Source of the DNA: Chlamydiota bacterium | GTDB taxonomy: Bacteria; Chlamydiota; Chlamydiia; Chlamydiales; Criblamydiaceae | Assembly: GCA_021772365.1 (NCBI GenBank) | Contig: JAJFMC010000423.1 | Coordinates: 1 to 9,344, forward strand | DNA length: 9,344 bases | Direction of reading: 5' to 3' | Shown: positions 6,279-9,344 of the stretch, in pieces | Position numbering within the stretch: position 1 is the stretch's first letter | Layout: each line of letters opens with the position of its first letter | Notes under the pieces: model-generated | Told to the model about the DNA's origin: nothing | The model's input: only the letters and a program-made list of their open reading frames with translations | The model's database searches: none | Program-made: the position numbers and the translations under genes

Positions 6279-7448
6279 TTAACAACTGTAAGCGAGCATG
6301 TTTTCCGTTTTTGCAATGTCTTGTGGAAGAGCGCGATATCCTTTCCCTATGTACTCCATCATACTACCTAGAAAATAGTTATGAATAGCTTCTTGTCGTT
6401 TGCTATACTCCTTCACTGCGATATAATCCTTCGCTGCAGGAATTCGATAGTGCTTTCCAAAGTTACCAGCTGTTTTGATTCCCATGAGGTTGCAAAAGAC
6501 ATCTAGGCCCTTAAGGTTTTTGCAGTCACTAAAGAAGTCATCCGCAACAGATACGTGTGTGACATATTTCTCTGCCTGCGATAATGCTTTGCTGCCAATC
6601 TGCTGTTGTAAGCCGGTTCCAATAGCAAGTGTATTGAAACTATCTACTGGAAGTTGATGCTTCAAACCAATATAGGTTGCCAAAGACCCTCCCATACAAT
6701 GCCCAACAAGCTTTATCTTTTTCCCTTTGAGGCTAGGGCTACCCTTTATCGCCTTAAAGAGCTTATTAGCATCTTCATAAATACAGGGCTTTAGCCCAAC
6801 TAATCCCGACCAAACAACTTTTTCCCAAATTTTGGACTCTAAAGCTTCACGCTCTTTTTTATCGGCAATCTCGACTCTTGGAGCACCAAGAGCGCCAAAA
6901 GTTACAAGAACTTCTGTGTCACTGGCTACAGCCATCATTTTCAATCCGGACGTTCTATCGAAAAAGCGTACATCGTTATATTCAATGTTCGGATTTATCT
7001 TTACACGACTTGGATCAAGTTTCATTTCCGTAGGTTTGACGACAGACATGCCAAATGCATCCATCGCCGCTTTCCATTTAGGAGTAAATTTGTTAACAGC
7101 CGTCGCAAGTGTAGCACTTCGAATCAGTTTCTTCGTTTCTTCTTTTCCAAGAGTTTTTGTGTCGAACTGGTACCCTTTCCCTAATATTTCCTCAGATAAA
7201 GACATCCCTCCTGTAAATCCAAAAATTCGCTTGAACAAGATAAATGGAATACGAATGATAATCCCAGGAATAGACCATGTTTTTGATCCAAAATAACGTG
7301 TGGGAAATAGAAAGAAATTAACGAGGGATTTGAATATTTTTTTTACATAATTACAGATTTTTTTAATTATTCCAGGCTTTTCTGAAGGTAGATCAACCAG
7401 TTTTGTAAATACGCCCCCACTATTATTAATTGTTAACTCTAAAGACAT
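6279..7448 (-). CDS. Class-3-lipase-like alpha/beta hydrolase with Cys in the nucleophile elbow
   Basis: This 389-aa protein resembles fungal-type (class 3) lipases, which hydrolyse acylglycerols or phospholipids. The nucleophile elbow is strand KIKLV followed by G-H-C-M-G-G-S-L-A-T (249-258). C251 sits where the family has serine (GHSLGG). Downstream, VSVADDFFSD (299-308) and FGKHYRIP (330-337) fit the usual aspartate and histidine positions (D303 or D304, H333). Residues 30-80 contain basic and hydrophobic stretches (FKSLVNFFLFPTRYFG, IIIRIPFILFKRIFGF) that could bind a membrane; there is no clear cleavable signal peptide. The start at 7448 is chosen over a longer reading from 7514 because AGGAG (7455-7459) lies 6 bases before it and the extra 22 residues look non-coding. 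Cys-nucleophile activity, or loss of activity, cannot be decided here. No partner gene is in the same transcript. Confidence 0.8.
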   Translation of the reverse strand: MSLELTINNSGGVFTKLVDLPSEKPGIIKKICNYVKKIFKSLVNFFLFPTRYFGSKTWSIPGIIIRIPFILFKRIFGFTGGMSLSEEILGKGYQFDTKTLGKEETKKLIRSATLATAVNKFTPKWKAAMDAFGMSVVKPTEMKLDPSRVKINPNIEYNDVRFFDRTSGLKMMAVASDTEVLVTFGALGAPRVEIADKKEREALESKIWEKVVWSGLVGLKPCIYEDANKLFKAIKGSPSLKGKKIKLVGHCMGGSLATYIGLKHQLPVDSFNTLAIGTGLQQQIGSKALSQAEKYVTHVSVADDFFSDCKNLKGLDVFCNLMGIKTAGNFGKHYRIPAAKDYIAVKEYSKRQEAIHNYFLGSMMEYIGKGYRALPQDIAKTENMLAYSC

Positions 7449-7454
7449 TAAACT

Positions 7455-7459
7455 CTCCT
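7455..7459 (-). promoter_or_regulatory. Shine-Dalgarno deciding the lipase-like start
   Basis: On the minus strand AGGAG is followed by AGTTTA and then ATG (7448). It is the only good ribosome site near the N-terminus and excludes the longer reading that begins at 7514. Confidence 0.75.
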
Positions 7460-7565
7460 GTTTATAAAAATCGACATTAACATTAAACCAATTCAGAATA
7501 CAGGGAAATTGCATGAGAGAGGACGTAGAGCTATCCTACAGCAAATAAACAATAGGAGGTTCTCT

Positions 7566-7694
7566 ATGTCCAACTCTAAAATCTTTTATACCCAAATCGA
7601 TGATAAAAACACCCTCTCGATTCAAAATCTGAAGGAGCAAGGTTTCTCGGTTGGTCGATCATCCAAGCAATTGAGTCGGGAGTTGACCAGATAG
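7566..7694 (+). pseudogene. IS30-like transposase, 5' remnant
   Basis: An open frame of 42 codons starts at ATG 7566, preceded by a strong ribosome site (AGGAGG at 7554-7559, 6 bases upstream). Residues 20-42, IQNLKEQGFSVGRSSKQLSR followed by ELTR, resemble the N-terminal helix-turn-helix of IS30-family transposases (I..L...G.S...IA..L.RS.STISREL), with a few residues missing in the middle. A full IS30 transposase is over 300 aa, so nearly all, including the DDE catalytic core, is gone. The frame ends at 7694 inside sequence that reads as a different transposase in another frame. The short match makes the family call tentative. Confidence 0.5.
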
Positions 7695-7897
7695 CCAAAA
7701 CAGCTCGGACTCTCCTTCATCATTATGAAGGACTATTAAATTATTTTGAACATCGGATTGACAATGGTAAAGCAGAATGCATCAATAACAAAATTAAGGT
7801 GTGTAAAAAAAGGGCATACTTTTACCCATATTTTTTTTTATGGAAATTCTTATGTCGTGCTTTCAAGCAACACTTATGGGTAAAAGTATGTCCGTGA
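7640..7897 (+). mobile_element. ISL3-family transposase, C-terminal remnant
   Basis: In the frame of ATC 7658 the sequence reads FLGWSIIQAIESGVDQIAKT, ARTLLHHYEGLLNYFEHRID, then NGKAECINNKIKV. This is the typical C-terminal part of ISL3 (DDE_Tnp_ISL3) transposases, where (N)G..E..NNKIK holds the last catalytic glutamate and is followed by K+R-AYG. Here CKKRAY follows, then degenerate sequence to TGA 7895-7897. The N-terminal 300 or so residues are absent, and the 5' boundary blends into the IS30-like fragment somewhere within 7640-7694. The 3' part runs antisense into the end of the truncated phospholipase gene. Confidence 0.7.
7812..7893. repeat. 19-bp inverted repeat with 44-base centre at the IS/phospholipase junction
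   Basis: Arms 7812-7830 (GGGCATACTTTTACCCATA) and 7875-7893 are complementary at 18 of 19 positions. On the minus strand the structure is followed directly by seven T (7805-7811 on the plus strand are A), so it resembles a rho-independent terminator for the truncated gene read from the right, although the 44-base loop is long. Alternatively it is a small inverted-repeat element or the terminal region of the decayed IS. Confidence 0.75.
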
Positions 7898-9123
7898 TTT
7901 CGCCCCTTCATGAGAGAGATGAAAGGAAAGGTGTAGTCGCCCCTGTAATTCTTAGAAAAATCCTCAGAATACTGTATAAGAGCCTCCATGCCTCCTAAAG
8001 AATATACTGAAGCAATTAATGCCCCCATACTCGTCCCACCGATATAATCGATAGGAATGTTACACTTCTCAAAAGCCTTTAAAACACCAATATGAGCATA
8101 CCCGCGCGCTCCACCACCGTTTAGTACAACACCTATAGACTGCTCTGTGATAATCCTGGCTATTTTATCTAAATCTTTTTTAGAGCCCATTTTAGCATGA
8201 AAATACCCCTTCACAGTACGTCCTTCGAGCCATTCTTTAGACCCACGTATCTTAGTAGTGTCTTCTGAGTGAACAAAAATCATATCTGTGGTTTTAGGAG
8301 CTCGTACATTTTCTTGGTCATAAGACAATTCTATAGAGTTCAATGCCGGATGACTTCTTGAGTCTGCAATGAAAATAATATGGTCAGCTTCACGAAGGCA
8401 TCTATTTGTCCATGGAGTCATCTGTCTGTCAGTGGAAAAAATAATATAACGATATTCATCCTCTAATTTTTGAATCCACTTCATGAATTTGTAACTACTT
8501 TCATCAGTAATCTCGGATAATGCCATGTTCTTATTAAAATACTCGTCACAAACTTCAGGAGTAACTGTCACAATTTTGTAGTTTTCACTAAGCCGATTAT
8601 GAAGAACATGCACAAATTCGTGGTGGTCTGAGTCTCCGGCAGGAGCGACTGTGATGATGCTAATATTTTGCCCTGGATGAGTCACTTCTTTTTTCTTCGA
8701 TAACCTTTTAATAGAAGTTTTAGCCATCTTGAATGCAGAAACAATATTATTTTGTTCAAAAATCTTGTAATTTTCTTCAGATAATTTTAGACAAAGGCTG
8801 TCACGCATGGCAAAAACGGTCGCTGTACGTTTTTCTTGGGCCAGTAGGGATATTTCCCCTACTACATCACCAGGTGTAATCTCTGCAATAGGTGTATATG
8901 GGTTCCCTACTACAACTTGCAAACGTCCATAAATTAGAATATACATAGAGTAGTCTTCTTCACCCTCTTGTATCAGAATTTCATCGCCTTGGATGGATAC
9001 TTCTTGTAGAAGAGGGAGAAGATTTTTTATATCTTTCAACTTCAAACCAGCAAACAAATCGAGCTTTGTTAAGAACTCATAATACCTATTATATTGATCC
9101 GCTGCTATTTTACGTTCATGCAT
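7822..9123 (-). CDS. Patatin-like phospholipase with cyclic-nucleotide-binding domain, 3'-truncated
   Basis: The 433-aa product follows the layout of bacterial neuropathy-target-esterase-like proteins. Residues 15-140 are a cNMP-binding (CAP_ED) domain, with GEISLLAQEKRTATV (89-103) as the phosphate-binding cassette. Residues 150-325 are the nucleotide-binding-like linker seen in this group. A patatin domain starts near 328 with the oxyanion loop NGGGARGYAHIG (335-346) and the serine elbow GGTSMGAL (362-369, nucleophile S365). Family members continue for 150 or more residues to a catalytic Asp in DG(G/A). Here the familiar sequence stops around LMKGR (404-408), and the last 25 residues (NHGHTFTHKCCLKARHKNF...) come from the inverted repeat and IS debris. 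The Asp is missing, so lipase activity is probably lost. ATG 9123 has GGTAGG 5 bases upstream. Confidence 0.85.
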   Translation of the reverse strand: MHERKIAADQYNRYYEFLTKLDLFAGLKLKDIKNLLPLLQEVSIQGDEILIQEGEEDYSMYILIYGRLQVVVGNPYTPIAEITPGDVVGEISLLAQEKRTATVFAMRDSLCLKLSEENYKIFEQNNIVSAFKMAKTSIKRLSKKKEVTHPGQNISIITVAPAGDSDHHEFVHVLHNRLSENYKIVTVTPEVCDEYFNKNMALSEITDESSYKFMKWIQKLEDEYRYIIFSTDRQMTPWTNRCLREADHIIFIADSRSHPALNSIELSYDQENVRAPKTTDMIFVHSEDTTKIRGSKEWLEGRTVKGYFHAKMGSKKDLDKIARIITEQSIGVVLNGGGARGYAHIGVLKAFEKCNIPIDYIGGTSMGALIASVYSLGGMEALIQYSEDFSKNYRGDYTFPFISLMKGRNHGHTFTHKCCLKARHKNFHKKKYG

Positions 9124-9177
9124 GAAAACCTACCTACACGCAACTAAAGTTTAAATAATCAACCTAAGTAAGTGTAT

Positions 9178-9202
9178 TTAACCTATAAATATACAAGGTT
9201 AA
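9178..9202. promoter_or_regulatory. Small inverted repeat upstream of the phospholipase gene
   Basis: TTAACCT (9178-9184) and AGGTTAA (9196-9202) are perfect inverted heptamers 11 bases apart, 55-79 bases upstream of the ATG at 9123. The spacing, about one and a half helical turns centre to centre, could suit a dimeric regulator, but the sequence is AT-rich and may be chance. I saw no convincing -35/-10 pair next to it. Confidence 0.25.
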
Positions 9203-9263
9203 TCCTAATCTAGTTTAACATATTTTTTGATAGTTCACCAATAATACATTAAATCTTTTTCAA

Positions 9264-9344
9264 TTAATACCTAAGTTCAATATATCGTATATTAAGCTCT
9301 GCAAGAATTGCATTAACAGCCTCATCATTAGACAAATGGGAGTA
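9264..9344 (-). CDS. C-terminal fragment of an unidentified gene
   Basis: On the minus strand one frame is open from the window edge to TAA (9264-9266) and encodes 26 residues, YSHLSNDEAVNAILAELNIR followed by YIELRY. The pattern of an amphipathic helix followed by a beta strand looks like genuine protein. I cannot name the family from this length. It is oriented like the phospholipase gene, with a 140-base gap in between. Confidence 0.4.
   Translation of the reverse strand, partial: YSHLSNDEAVNAILAELNIRYIELRY

Noticed and set aside
6832..7296. 154-aa plus-strand open frame
   Set aside because: It is fully antisense to the lipase-like gene, has no ribosome site, and its translation is low-complexity and unlike any protein pattern.
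7449..7514. Longer N-terminus for the lipase-like protein
   Set aside because: The extra 22 residues have no ribosome site, while AGGAG sits 6 bases before the ATG at 7448.

Overview
The window most likely comes from a member of the phylum Chlamydiae, probably one of the environmental (amoeba-associated) lineages. The main reason is the compact nqrB-nqrC-nqrD-nqrE cluster without adjacent nqrA or nqrF. NqrB (513 aa), NqrC (316 aa) and NqrE (240 aa) are longer than the proteobacterial proteins in the way chlamydial ones are. This placement is inferred from protein features, not from a search.

Layout. Positions 1-110 hold the 3' end of an unidentified plus-strand gene. Positions 111-580 are non-coding and carry an 18-bp palindrome and a 42-bp-stem hairpin (371-465). 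Positions 581-4423 are the Nqr operon: four plus-strand genes that overlap or nearly touch and encode membrane subunits of the Na+-translocating NADH:quinone reductase. The convergent gap 4424-4645 holds a 21-bp inverted repeat with a small overlapping hairpin. From 4646 onward the window looks like an accessory region, with nearly all genes on the minus strand. A FlgN-like (type III/flagellar chaperone-like) protein is followed upstream by a small unrecognised gene with no good start codon. Next is a non-coding block (about 5568-6278) with a 3.3-copy tandem array of an 89-bp unit and an inverted partial copy. After that come a class-3-lipase-like alpha/beta hydrolase whose elbow reads GHCMGG (Cys in place of Ser), and plus-strand transposase debris (an IS30-like 5' end joined to an ISL3-like 3' end). 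The last complete element is a patatin-like phospholipase with an N-terminal cyclic-nucleotide-binding domain, whose 3' half of the catalytic domain has been lost at the junction with the transposase debris. A C-terminal gene fragment runs off the right edge.

How it works together. The Nqr subunits form one respiratory sodium pump with NqrA and NqrF, which must be encoded elsewhere. The right half has no shared pathway that I can demonstrate. It combines two lipolytic-type proteins, a secretion-chaperone-like protein, repeats and decayed mobile elements, which looks like a rearranged zone next to a core operon. The most interesting signals are the Cys-nucleophile lipase-like protein, the 89-bp tandem array with its inverted satellite, and the inverted repeat at 7812-7893, where a transposase remnant and the truncated phospholipase overlap tail to tail.
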